Program-made: the position numbers and the translations under genes
Assembly: GCA_002308635.1 (NCBI GenBank)
Contig: DBWG01000047.1
Span: 18,641 to 27,414 of the forward strand
Reading direction: 5' to 3'
Source: Ruminococcaceae bacterium UBA1244
GTDB lineage: Bacteria > Bacillota > Clostridia > Oscillospirales > Acutalibacteraceae
DNA: 8,774 nucleotides
The notes under the pieces: model-generated
Seen by the model: the letters and a program-made list of their open reading frames with translations, nothing else
What the model was told of the DNA's origin: nothing
Databases searched by the model: none
In this document: positions 1 through 6,251 of the stretch, in pieces
Layout: every line of letters begins with the position of its first letter
Numbering within the stretch: position 1 is the stretch's first letter

Positions 1-1136
1 CCTGTATTTGTAGAAGAAAGCTTTGCAACTGCGCCGATATCGCCTGCGCCGATGTAGGGAGCGTCTTCAAGCTTCTTTCCGCGGATAGTCATTACCTTTG
101 CAACACGCTCGCTGTTGCCTGTTCTCATATTTACAAGCGGAGAATCGGATGATATCTTTCCGGAAATGACCTTGAAATATGAAAGCTTTCCAACGAACGG
201 GTCAGCGATGGTCTTGAATACGATAGCGGCGGGCATAGCGTCGTCATTTACTTTAAGCTCTACCGGAGTGCCCTCTGTATCAACGGCTGTTTCTCCGGAA
301 TTATCCTCTGCGCTCGGAGCAAGCCAGTTAAGACCGTTGAGGAGCTGCTCTACACCGTAAGTAAGGAGAGCATCGCCGCAGAATACAGGGCTTATAGTGC
401 CGTTTTTTACGCCCTTGCTGACACCGACGATGATCTCTTCGGGAGTGAATTCCTCGCCGGAGAAATATTTTTCAAACATTTCATCGCTTGTTTCGGCAAC
501 TGCCTCACAGATAGCTGTACGGAGACCTTCGAGTCTGTCGCCCATATCAGGGATCGGAACATCTGTGATCTTGCCGTCAACATACTTGTAGGCTTTATAT
601 TCCATAAGGTTGACATAGCAGTCAGCCTGACCGTTTACTATATAAGGAACAACAACAGGACAAACAGAAGGACCGAATGAAGCCTTCAGGTTTTCAAATA
701 CACGATAGAATCTTGCGCTCTCGTCACAAAGACCGTTTACAAAGAATACCTTTGTAAGACCTCGCTTGTCAGCAGCCTTGACTGCTTTCTCTGTACCTAC
801 GCATACGCCGTCCTTGCCAGAAACAGTAATAAGCACCGTATCGGCTGCTCTTACAGCTTCATAAAGGCCGCCCTCAAAATCAAAAAGACCGGGAGCGTCG
901 ATCAGGTTGATCTTTTTTCCCTTCCACTCTACGGGAGCGACACATGTCTGAACAGATGTCTTACGCCTGATCTCTTCGGGATCGAAGTCACAGACGGTAT
1001 TTCCGTCGCTGACCTTTCCGAGTCTTTCGGAATTTCCGCCGAGATAAAGCATAGCCTCAGCAAGGGATGTCTTGCCTGAACCGCTGTGGCCGGCAAGTGC
1101 GATGTTAAGAATGTTTTTAGCGGGATACTGTTTCAT
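1..1136 (-). CDS. EF-G-like translational GTPase (FusA2-type), N-terminal part, truncated by window edge
   Basis: Encodes the first 378 residues of an elongation-factor-G-like GTPase; the rest of the roughly 690-residue family lies beyond position 1. Seen in the sequence: the P-loop AGHSGSGKT at residues 15-23 (the GHSGSGKT form typical of the EF-G-like subfamily rather than the AHIDAGKTT of canonical EF-G), a switch I threonine near residue 60, and DAPG at 80-83 where most translational GTPases have DTPG. The region after about residue 285 resembles the start of EF-G domain II. Canonical EF-G drives ribosomal translocation with GTP; the job of these second copies is not well established, so the role is inferred. 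Oddity: the NKxD guanine-specificity motif reads NGLC at 134-137. The start at 1136 is supported by TAAGGAGG at 1149-1156, 12 bases upstream, and a consensus promoter further upstream. Confidence 0.9.
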   Translation of the reverse strand, partial: MKQYPAKNILNIALAGHSGSGKTSLAEAMLYLGGNSERLGKVSDGNTVCDFDPEEIRRKTSVQTCVAPVEWKGKKINLIDAPGLFDFEGGLYEAVRAADTVLITVSGKDGVCVGTEKAVKAADKRGLTKVFFVNGLCDESARFYRVFENLKASFGPSVCPVVVPYIVNGQADCYVNLMEYKAYKYVDGKITDVPIPDMGDRLEGLRTAICEAVAETSDEMFEKYFSGEEFTPEEIIVGVSKGVKNGTISPVFCGDALLTYGVEQLLNGLNWLAPSAEDNSGETAVDTEGTPVELKVNDDAMPAAIVFKTIADPFVGKLSYFKVISGKISSDSPLVNMRTGNSERVAKVMTIRGKKLEDAPYIGAGDIGAVAKLSSTNT

Positions 1137-1214
1137 GGGTTTGTTTTTCCTCCTTAATAATGATATCGTAAGCCTTAAAGCAAAAAATACAATATTTTTT
1201 GAAAGCACAAATAA

Positions 1215-1243
1215 ATTATATCCCAATTGCACATAATTGTCAA
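1215..1243 (-). promoter_or_regulatory. Consensus sigma-A promoter of the EF-G-like gene
   Basis: On the minus strand TTGACA (1238-1243) is followed by a 17-base spacer and TATAAT (1215-1220), a perfect match to both hexamers. The predicted transcript would begin near 1208, giving a leader of about 70 bases before the start codon at 1136. Both hexamers and the ideal spacing are read directly; activity is inferred. Confidence 0.85.
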
Positions 1244-1308
1244 TGAATTTTTGATATGAATATGTCAAATAGTTCCATTATTTTTTACGGCACCGCATTT
1301 CGGAACAC

Positions 1309-1344
1309 AAAAAAACAGCACAAAACAAGCTTTCTGTTTTGTGC
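1309..1344 (-). terminator. Rho-independent terminator of the transpeptidase-like / membrane protein unit
   Basis: A perfect 10-bp stem (1318-1327 with 1335-1344, loop of 7) is followed on the minus strand by TG and a run of seven T (1315-1309). It lies about 20 bases after the stop codon of the 126-residue membrane protein, in the right orientation to end that transcript. It also insulates the EF-G-like gene promoter downstream. Confidence 0.85.
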
Positions 1345-1363
1345 CGTAAATGATACATACGTT

Positions 1364-1744
1364 TCAGTAAAATATCCGTATCAGCCAGTATGAAAAAATA
1401 AACAGCGAGGTGAGTGACAGACAAACAAAGAACATCCTTCCGAAATTTTTCTTTTTGAAAAACACGGCAAAAAATACGATATTATTTGCAAGCACTGCCG
1501 CAGCCCAGCCGACAGCCAGTGCAACATTTCCGTCATTGCCGCCCAGAACCAATGAAGTGATGAGCGCAGAAAAAACAAGCGGCGACAGCGTTCCCAGAGC
1601 TGTGTTTATCACTGCACAGGGAATATAATAGTACCACACGAATTTTTTTTCATCAAACCTGATATCATTAAAATATACCACCACAGTGGTAAGTATGCCC
1701 ACAGCCGTAAGGACATAAAAGAATATGTTTATAATATTTTCCAT
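1364..1744 (-). CDS. Small four-helix integral membrane protein of unknown function
   Basis: Encodes 126 residues that I cannot assign to a named family. Four hydrophobic segments are visible at about residues 6-25, 40-68, 74-96 and 104-126. Short charged turns separate them (DIRFDEKK near 27-34, GGNDGN near 68-73, KKKN near 97-100), and the protein ends in an aromatic and hydrophobic tail. The start at 1744 has a GGGAGAG-like ribosome binding site close upstream. It begins 24 bases after the stop of the L,D-transpeptidase-like gene and is followed by a strong terminator, so the two are very probably cotranscribed. A role at the cell membrane linked to its partner is an inference from position only. 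Confidence 0.72.
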   Translation of the reverse strand: MENIINIFFYVLTAVGILTTVVVYFNDIRFDEKKFVWYYYIPCAVINTALGTLSPLVFSALITSLVLGGNDGNVALAVGWAAAVLANNIVFFAVFFKKKNFGRMFFVCLSLTSLFIFSYWLIRIFY

Positions 1745-1768
1745 GCTCTCTCCCTATCCCGAATTTTA

Positions 1769-2794
1769 TCAGACCGTTATAAAGATATTAACGTTGCTGT
1801 CTTCGTCGAGCCATTCAATTATTGTCTTCAAAACATCATCCGGCAGAGCGATGCTTCCTTCTGTAGCCGCCGTACCGCACTGCATGAATATCGCAGAGGT
1901 TTTGTCCTTATCCGGCGATGCAGTATTATAGCTTACCACAAGACCGTATTTGTAGGACTTTTCGGACGTTATCATGTGGTCGGCACTGCTCCAGTCTTTT
2001 TCGCTGATACCTTCAACTCTCTGGTTAAAGAACTTTGATTCTGGATCTGTTACCCAGTAGGTGTCCTCTGTGATCTCAAACATAGGGAATGTCGTGGACG
2101 GCTTTTCTTTTATGTAGAATCCCTCAGTTACATGGAACACCCCGCCGGGAGTTATCTTTGAATTTGCATCAGGCTCAAAATCAGATCCATTTTCACCGAT
2201 ATATGCTTCATCGCAGATAGTTTTGTTTTCGCCGATAATATTCCACCAGTATTTTGAGGTTGCAGACTTCTGATAGCAGTATACCAAAGCCTTTGTTTTG
2301 TCGCCTGTGCCTGCCGCAGTATCAACGACTATGAGTTTTGTGCCGTCGAGAGAGTCTCCGACAGTATAGCCGTATCTTTTGAGCATATCCTCAAGCTCCT
2401 TTGGCTGATCTTTCAGCTCCTCAGGCTCCGGAAGAAGCTTTATCTTTCCTTCTTCTTCCTCACTCTCCTGCTCTTCCGGCTTTGATGCTTCAACATCTGA
2501 TGTCTCAGACTCTTCATTCAAAGAACCTTCACTGCTCTCCTGCTTTGAAACTTCCGCCTTGCTCTGCTCGGAAACGGACTTTTCGCTGACCTTTGATGTT
2601 TCAGGCTCTTCGGGGGATGAAGTCTCCTCATCGTCCGTATCATTATCCTGTTCACCCTGAGAAAACGGATTGAATTCGTCTATATGGAACCTGTCAGTTT
2701 TAATATCTATCGCAAGGACCGTCACCGCAGCAACAGAAGCTGCCAGCACGATCGAAAAAATAGTTTCGGTAATTATAAAACCGGGCTTTTTCAT
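1769..2794 (-). CDS. Membrane-anchored L,D-transpeptidase-like (YkuD / COG3786-like) protein with altered catalytic residues
   Basis: A 341-residue protein with one N-terminal membrane segment (about residues 7-29), a Ser/Glu/Lys-rich low-complexity linker (about 45-118) and a C-terminal globular domain (about 140-341), which suggests a surface protein anchored by an uncleaved signal. The C-terminal domain follows the pattern I know for the YkuD-type L,D-transpeptidases of COG3786: KITPGGVFHV (213-222), YWVTDPESKFFNQRV (246-260), WSSADHM (268-274), YGLVVSYN (283-290), SAIFMQCG (300-307), TEGSIALP (311-318). Active relatives have His after AIFL/AIFM and Cys in the TAGC motif; here these are Gln305 and Ser314. 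It may therefore be a non-catalytic cell-wall binding or regulatory protein, or use a changed chemistry. The start has AGAGG 9 bases upstream and its own promoter. It is the first gene of a unit with the small membrane protein. Confidence 0.78.
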   Translation of the reverse strand: MKKPGFIITETIFSIVLAASVAAVTVLAIDIKTDRFHIDEFNPFSQGEQDNDTDDEETSSPEEPETSKVSEKSVSEQSKAEVSKQESSEGSLNEESETSDVEASKPEEQESEEEEGKIKLLPEPEELKDQPKELEDMLKRYGYTVGDSLDGTKLIVVDTAAGTGDKTKALVYCYQKSATSKYWWNIIGENKTICDEAYIGENGSDFEPDANSKITPGGVFHVTEGFYIKEKPSTTFPMFEITEDTYWVTDPESKFFNQRVEGISEKDWSSADHMITSEKSYKYGLVVSYNTASPDKDKTSAIFMQCGTAATEGSIALPDDVLKTIIEWLDEDSNVNIFITV

Positions 2795-2843
2795 GATATA
2801 CCTCTTTTCTTCAGGATTCTTTCAAGCTCGCTCTTTATCTACT

Positions 2844-2871
2844 ATTATAACGTTTTTTTGCAATTTGTAAA
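2844..2871 (-). promoter_or_regulatory. Probable sigma-A promoter of the transpeptidase-like gene
   Basis: On the minus strand TTTACA (2866-2871), a 16-base spacer and TATAAT (2844-2849) stand about 50 bases upstream of the start codon at 2794. One -35 mismatch and a one-base-short spacer suggest moderate strength. It fires away from the 5S rRNA promoter in the same spacer. Confidence 0.68.
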
Positions 2872-2900
2872 GTATCAATTGCCGGACGCACATCAGACCC

Positions 2901-2930
2901 AAAATTTAATTAAAAAAAATTTTAAAAAAT
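2901..2930 (+). promoter_or_regulatory. A/T-only UP-like element upstream of the 5S rRNA promoter
   Basis: This 30-base block contains only A and T and consists of phased A and T tracts directly upstream of the -35 box. That is where UP elements contact the RNA polymerase alpha C-terminal domains at strong rRNA promoters. The base composition is seen; the function is inferred. Confidence 0.5.
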
Positions 2931-2932
2931 GC

Positions 2933-2961
2933 TTGACAAACAGATCAGTGTATGCTATAAT
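2933..2961 (+). promoter_or_regulatory. Strong promoter of the 5S rRNA gene
   Basis: TTGACA (2933-2938), a 17-base spacer and TATAAT (2956-2961) match the sigma-A consensus exactly. Transcription would begin near 2968, about 25 bases before the mature 5S end, leaving a short leader to be processed. The presence of a dedicated promoter indicates that this 5S gene is not the tail of a 16S-23S operon. Confidence 0.88.
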
Positions 2962-2993
2962 TCAATAGTCGTCAAGAGCGACGGAACTTAATA

Positions 2994-3109
<116 letters not shown>

Positions 3110-3111
3110 AC

Positions 3112-3145
3112 AAAAAAGACTGTTTCATACGAAACAGTCTTTTTT
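3112..3145. terminator. Bidirectional terminator shared by the 5S rRNA gene and the ABC/tautomerase operon
   Basis: A perfect 9-bp stem (3118-3126 with 3131-3139) with a 4-base loop is flanked by six A (3112-3117) and six T (3140-3145). It reads as stem plus U-run on both strands. On the plus strand it lies directly after the 5S gene; on the minus strand it lies about 10 bases after the stop of the tautomerase gene. Confidence 0.93.
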
Positions 3146-3153
3146 CTTTGCTC

Positions 3154-3492
3154 TCAGAAATTGTGCCCGCCCATGCCCCAATATTCGATCTCGTCATACT
3201 TGACATATATCCGTGACGGCGAAATCGACAGCGTTGATGACAAAAGCTCCGTCAGCTTTGCCGTGAGTGCATTATATGCTGACGGCGAAGCGCTTCCATA
3301 AAGCTTTACCTCTGCGATCGCACAGGGAGAATCATCTCCTTTGAAATACATACTGCATCCGGATTCAAAATTCAGCATGAGCCATGCTTCGCTTTTTCCG
3401 ATAAGGGATATTGCCTTTCCGAATCCGGTTTTCAGAGCTGTTTCCTGCTCCTTTGTGATTTTTACATTTGTTTTTGTGTCGATAAACGGCAT
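3154..3492 (-). CDS. MIF-family tautomerase
   Basis: A 112-residue protein resembling macrophage migration inhibitory factor / phenylpyruvate tautomerases (about 115 residues). It begins MPFIDTKTNV; in this family Pro2 becomes the catalytic N-terminal proline after Met removal. Other family-like features are GK near 32-33, SPCAIAEVKLYG around 55-66, the segment ISPSRIYVKYDEIEYWG in the C-terminal third, and a WGMGGHNF end. An in-frame GTG at 3501 is rejected as start because it lies within the GAGGTGG ribosome binding site (3498-3504), which is 5 bases from the ATG at 3492 and because only the later start puts Pro second. It is the last gene of the ABC transporter operon, 40 bases after the permease. 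The natural substrate is unknown; keto-enol tautomerisation is known for the family. Confidence 0.88.
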   Translation of the reverse strand: MPFIDTKTNVKITKEQETALKTGFGKAISLIGKSEAWLMLNFESGCSMYFKGDDSPCAIAEVKLYGSASPSAYNALTAKLTELLSSTLSISPSRIYVKYDEIEYWGMGGHNF

Positions 3493-3532
3493 GATGACCA
3501 CCTCATAATTATTTTTTCAGACTGATGTCTGT

Positions 3533-5194
3533 TTATACCGATAGTTTGTAAATATTGTCCACAGCTCTCTTGCTGCACAAAAGATAGCTCACTGCAGTGA
3601 GTACCATCAAAAGTATCAAAAGTGCTATAAGTATCATCAGAGAACCTGTATCCGTGAACCTGAACCAAAGATACGCTCCCGCACAGGTCGCTCCTTCGAT
3701 GATGATTGCCATTGCCATGTTGAAAAAGATGTTTGAATTTCCTCTGAGCGCATTCAGCTCGCTGTCCCATACAAGCTTTGGATTGACCGAGTCCATAAAA
3801 ATCCCGAAATACGTTGAAAACATGACCGACAGCAGGCTTATCACACAGCAGAATATTATCAGCTTTATCCTCAGACCAAGATAGATACAGGCGGCAATAA
3901 CATATATCATCATTCCGAGACCGCTTATGATAATGCTGACCATAGCTTTTATATTGAGCTGTGTCATATAGGGCATCGGGATATATTTCATAAACGCAAA
4001 ATGCTTTCCTTCTCTCGTGATCGCTGATGAGGCAATGCAGTTTGCTGATGTTACAAGCACAGATGCCGCAGAAACTCCCAGAACGAATATCAGTATCGCC
4101 TCTTCGCTTCCGGAATGTATATCGCTGATGAAGGAATCCAGGAAATTTGTCTCACCCTGAAGAACATATATGAGATATAAAAACAACGGCCAGATAAGAT
4201 TTATCAGTACGCAGTTCATAAAATATGCCGGTGTACGGAAAAGTATGCGGAACTCTTTTCTGAGATAAGTGATATACGGATGACCTTCGTGCATGGAAGC
4301 AACAGACTTTTTGAAGCTCTTTTTTCTTGTGCCTGCGCTCTGGCTCACTCCTGCGGCGGTCTTGAGATATATTCCCTCAGCTATCAGCAGAAATGCCGCA
4401 ACAGCAATAACATTTACAAGAATATAAAGCAGAAGGTTCAGCACCGCATTTCCTGATGAAGCATTCATTATAAAGTGGACGTGCGGGAAAATTACATTCA
4501 GCGCACCAAGAAGTGCATTGTTCGGGTCGGAAAGCACATTTACAAGGTTATCGCCGTCAAGACCTCCGCTTGTTGATACGATAACGATAAGACCGATTAT
4601 CACGGCAAATGTCAGAAATCCCGTTATCTTGTTTACGGTATCTTTGTTTTTTATGAATCCCGTCAGGAGCATAACCACCATACATATCACGGCACAGTAT
4701 GCGAGCGGGACTATCGGCAGAGTTATCATCGCAAAAACCGCTATGAACCAGGTATAGAACGGCAGACCCGCCCCGATTATATATCCCGCAAAAACTGCAA
4801 TGATGAGTATAAACTCCATAAAGCTCTCACTGATGAAAGCCGCCGTGAATTTTGACGCAATTATCTGGAAAGGCCGCAGCGGCAGCGGCAGAAGATTTTC
4901 TATGTCGCCGGAAAAATAGAACACACTGAAAATAACATTCAGCCCGAAAATAAACGAAAATACCGAAACGAGCTGCAAAAACAATTCAGCCGCATTTTGT
5001 CCTGCATCAAGAGGAACAAGCTTTGTTGTGAGAGAATATATGATAACGCCGACAAAAAACGCCATGGGAATAAAAATGCCGAACACAGCAAAAAGCGCCA
5101 TCACGATATAGAATATTTTTTTGCGCCCTTTTTCTTCCGCAGTCGGTTCAACAGAAGCGATAAGCGCTTTTACAAGCTTTAAATAAATACTCAT
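3533..5194 (-). CDS. ABC transporter permease, large ABC-2-like exporter subunit
   Basis: A 553-residue polytopic membrane protein with about twelve hydrophobic segments. The first few span roughly residues 28-190. A long polar loop carrying RKKSFKKS lies near 295-310, and a second group of membrane segments runs to the end. The segment after the central loop (YLRKEFRILFRTP) and ITREGKHFAFMKYIPMPY, near the middle of the second half, resemble the cytoplasmic coupling regions of Firmicute ABC-2-type exporters. The start codon overlaps the stop of the upstream ATPase gene as ATGA (5191-5194), indicating translational coupling and a joint complex. The two duplicated halves suggest that one chain could fill both membrane positions, but that is inference. 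The exported substrate cannot be told from the sequence. Confidence 0.87.
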   Translation of the reverse strand: MSIYLKLVKALIASVEPTAEEKGRKKIFYIVMALFAVFGIFIPMAFFVGVIIYSLTTKLVPLDAGQNAAELFLQLVSVFSFIFGLNVIFSVFYFSGDIENLLPLPLRPFQIIASKFTAAFISESFMEFILIIAVFAGYIIGAGLPFYTWFIAVFAMITLPIVPLAYCAVICMVVMLLTGFIKNKDTVNKITGFLTFAVIIGLIVIVSTSGGLDGDNLVNVLSDPNNALLGALNVIFPHVHFIMNASSGNAVLNLLLYILVNVIAVAAFLLIAEGIYLKTAAGVSQSAGTRKKSFKKSVASMHEGHPYITYLRKEFRILFRTPAYFMNCVLINLIWPLFLYLIYVLQGETNFLDSFISDIHSGSEEAILIFVLGVSAASVLVTSANCIASSAITREGKHFAFMKYIPMPYMTQLNIKAMVSIIISGLGMMIYVIAACIYLGLRIKLIIFCCVISLLSVMFSTYFGIFMDSVNPKLVWDSELNALRGNSNIFFNMAMAIIIEGATCAGAYLWFRFTDTGSLMILIALLILLMVLTAVSYLLCSKRAVDNIYKLSV

Positions 5195-5910
5195 TTTTCA
5201 GTCAGCTCCAAAAAGATCTCTTCAAGGGAGCTGTTTTTGTTCTGCTTTTCCAGCTCCTCCAATTTTCCGTCAAAAAGTATGTGCCCTTTTTTTATTATCA
5301 GTACCTTATCGCAGAGTTTTTCAGCCACCTCAAGAACATGAGTAGAGAAAAAGACCGCATTTCCGGCTTTTGCGTGATCCCTCATCATCTGTTTCAGTTC
5401 AAAAGCAGATTTCGGGTCAAGTCCGACCATCGGTTCGTCAAGTATCCAGACCGGCGGATTGTGCATAAGTGCGGCGACCACCATTATTTTTTGTCTCATT
5501 CCGTGAGAATAGCTCATCATCGGTGAAGAGAGCGCATCCGTCAGTTCAAAACGCTCTGCAAACTCTTCTATGCGCTCACGTCTCTGCTGAGTCGGAACAT
5601 GATAAATATCGCCGATGAGATCAAGAAATTCGTTTCCCTTCAGTCTGAGGAACATATCCGGACTGTCCGCTATATATCCGATAGACTCCTTTGCTTTGAT
5701 CGGTTCCTTGCGGACGTTAAAGCCGTTTACTGTGATCTTTCCCACATCGGCTTTTATGATGCCGGTTATCATCTTCATGGTCGTGGTTTTTCCGGAACCG
5801 TTTGGACCGATAAATCCGACTATTTCTCCGCCGTTTACGCTGAAGCTGATATCATCAACAGCACGAACCGTTTTGTTGTAGGTTTTTGTCACGTTTTCAA
5901 GCTTTATCAT
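5191..5910 (-). CDS. ABC transporter ATP-binding protein
   Basis: A 239-residue cytoplasmic ATPase that would power the overlapping permease. Motifs seen: Walker A GPNGSGKTT at 35-43, a signature region SHGMRQK at 135-141 (a variant of LSGGQ common in ABC-2 exporter ATPases), Walker B VWILDEP at 154-160, D-loop GLDP at 163-166 and the H-loop His191. The Q-loop position near 81-82 reads Ala-Asp rather than Gln. The open frame extends upstream to 5976, but the start at 5910 (MIKLENVTKTY) is preferred. It begins like the family, has GGAGAGG about 10 bases upstream, and the likely -10 box at 5948-5953 leaves no room for the longer form. First gene of a three-gene operon with the permease and the tautomerase. 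Confidence 0.93.
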   Translation of the reverse strand: MIKLENVTKTYNKTVRAVDDISFSVNGGEIVGFIGPNGSGKTTTMKMITGIIKADVGKITVNGFNVRKEPIKAKESIGYIADSPDMFLRLKGNEFLDLIGDIYHVPTQQRRERIEEFAERFELTDALSSPMMSYSHGMRQKIMVVAALMHNPPVWILDEPMVGLDPKSAFELKQMMRDHAKAGNAVFFSTHVLEVAEKLCDKVLIIKKGHILFDGKLEELEKQNKNSSLEEIFLELTEK

Positions 5911-5947
5911 GTTGATACATCCTCTCCGGAGCATATTGATTAGTGTA

Positions 5948-5976
5948 ATTTTAACATATTTTTTAATAAATAACAA
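5948..5976 (-). promoter_or_regulatory. Probable promoter of the ABC transporter / tautomerase operon
   Basis: On the minus strand TTGTTA (5971-5976), a 17-base spacer and TAAAAT (5948-5953) give a reasonable sigma-A match with three mismatches in total. Predicted initiation near 5941 would leave a leader of about 30 bases before the start codon at 5910. The surroundings are very AT-rich, so alternative boxes are possible. Confidence 0.5.
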
Positions 5977-6028
5977 GTAAAAATATAATATATAATGGTC
6001 ATTCTTTTTTGAGATAACCCGATCTGAA

Positions 6029-6051
6029 TGTGACGAATGTTTATGGTCACA
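6029..6051. promoter_or_regulatory. Short inverted repeat TGTGAC-N11-GTCACA in the divergent spacer
   Basis: TGTGAC (6029-6034) and GTCACA (6046-6051) form a 6-bp dyad between the divergent ABC and guaB transcripts. It could be a regulator site, but half-sites of 6 bp in AT-rich DNA can arise by chance, and the spacing does not fit a known site I recognise. Confidence 0.2.
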
Positions 6052-6089
6052 ATTATTCTAATATTATGAAATAATGGTAATATCTGGGT

Positions 6090-6129
6090 AAAATCATACA
6101 AAAAATTGCATATTTTTTTGTATGATTTT
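6090..6129. repeat. Perfect 16-bp palindrome in the ABC/guaB divergent region
   Basis: The arms 6090-6105 (AAAATCATACAAAAAA) and 6114-6129 are perfect reverse complements around an 8-base centre. No gene ends on either side of it, so it is not an obvious terminator. It sits about 70 bases upstream of the guaB -10 box and could be an operator for a dimeric regulator. No function can be assigned. Confidence 0.6.
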
Positions 6130-6194
6130 TGAAAGAAAATTTACATTCAATTAATTGATTTTCTTCTTTAAAAGAATTATAAATCCCTTGTTTG

Positions 6195-6203
6195 TGGTAT
6201 AAT
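6195..6203 (+). promoter_or_regulatory. Extended -10 promoter of guaB
   Basis: TGGTATAAT combines a perfect TATAAT (6198-6203) with an upstream TG, the extended -10 form that can work without a good -35 box. None is visible at the right distance. Initiation near 6210 gives a leader of about 40 bases, too short for a purine riboswitch. Confidence 0.7.
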
Positions 6204-6251
6204 GAAGAACTAATAAACAGAAAATAAGAAAGAATGGGGGAGCTTTATAGT

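Noticed and set aside
397..591. Short open frames on both strands within the EF-G-like gene
   Set aside because: They are shadows of the long minus-strand coding frame, which shows GTPase motifs and a clear ribosome binding site.
3493..3501. Upstream GTG start for the tautomerase (adds three residues)
   Set aside because: The GTG lies in the ribosome binding site of the ATG at 3492, and the longer form would bury the proline that must be second for catalysis.
5911..5976. N-terminal extension of the ABC ATPase
   Set aside because: The family begins at MIKLENV; the extension overlaps the probable promoter and has no good ribosome binding site.
6029..6051. CRP-type site
   Set aside because: TGTGA and TCACA half-sites are present but separated by 13 bases instead of 6, so it does not fit a CRP box; retained only as a weak dyad.
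6000..6250. Purine riboswitch or PurR box upstream of guaB
   Set aside because: The leader after the extended -10 box is only about 40 bases and no CGAAC-type PurBox pair is seen.
6234..6251. Upstream ATG as guaB start
   Set aside because: The best ribosome binding site, GGGGGAG at 6236-6242, overlaps this ATG and is correctly spaced for 6252.
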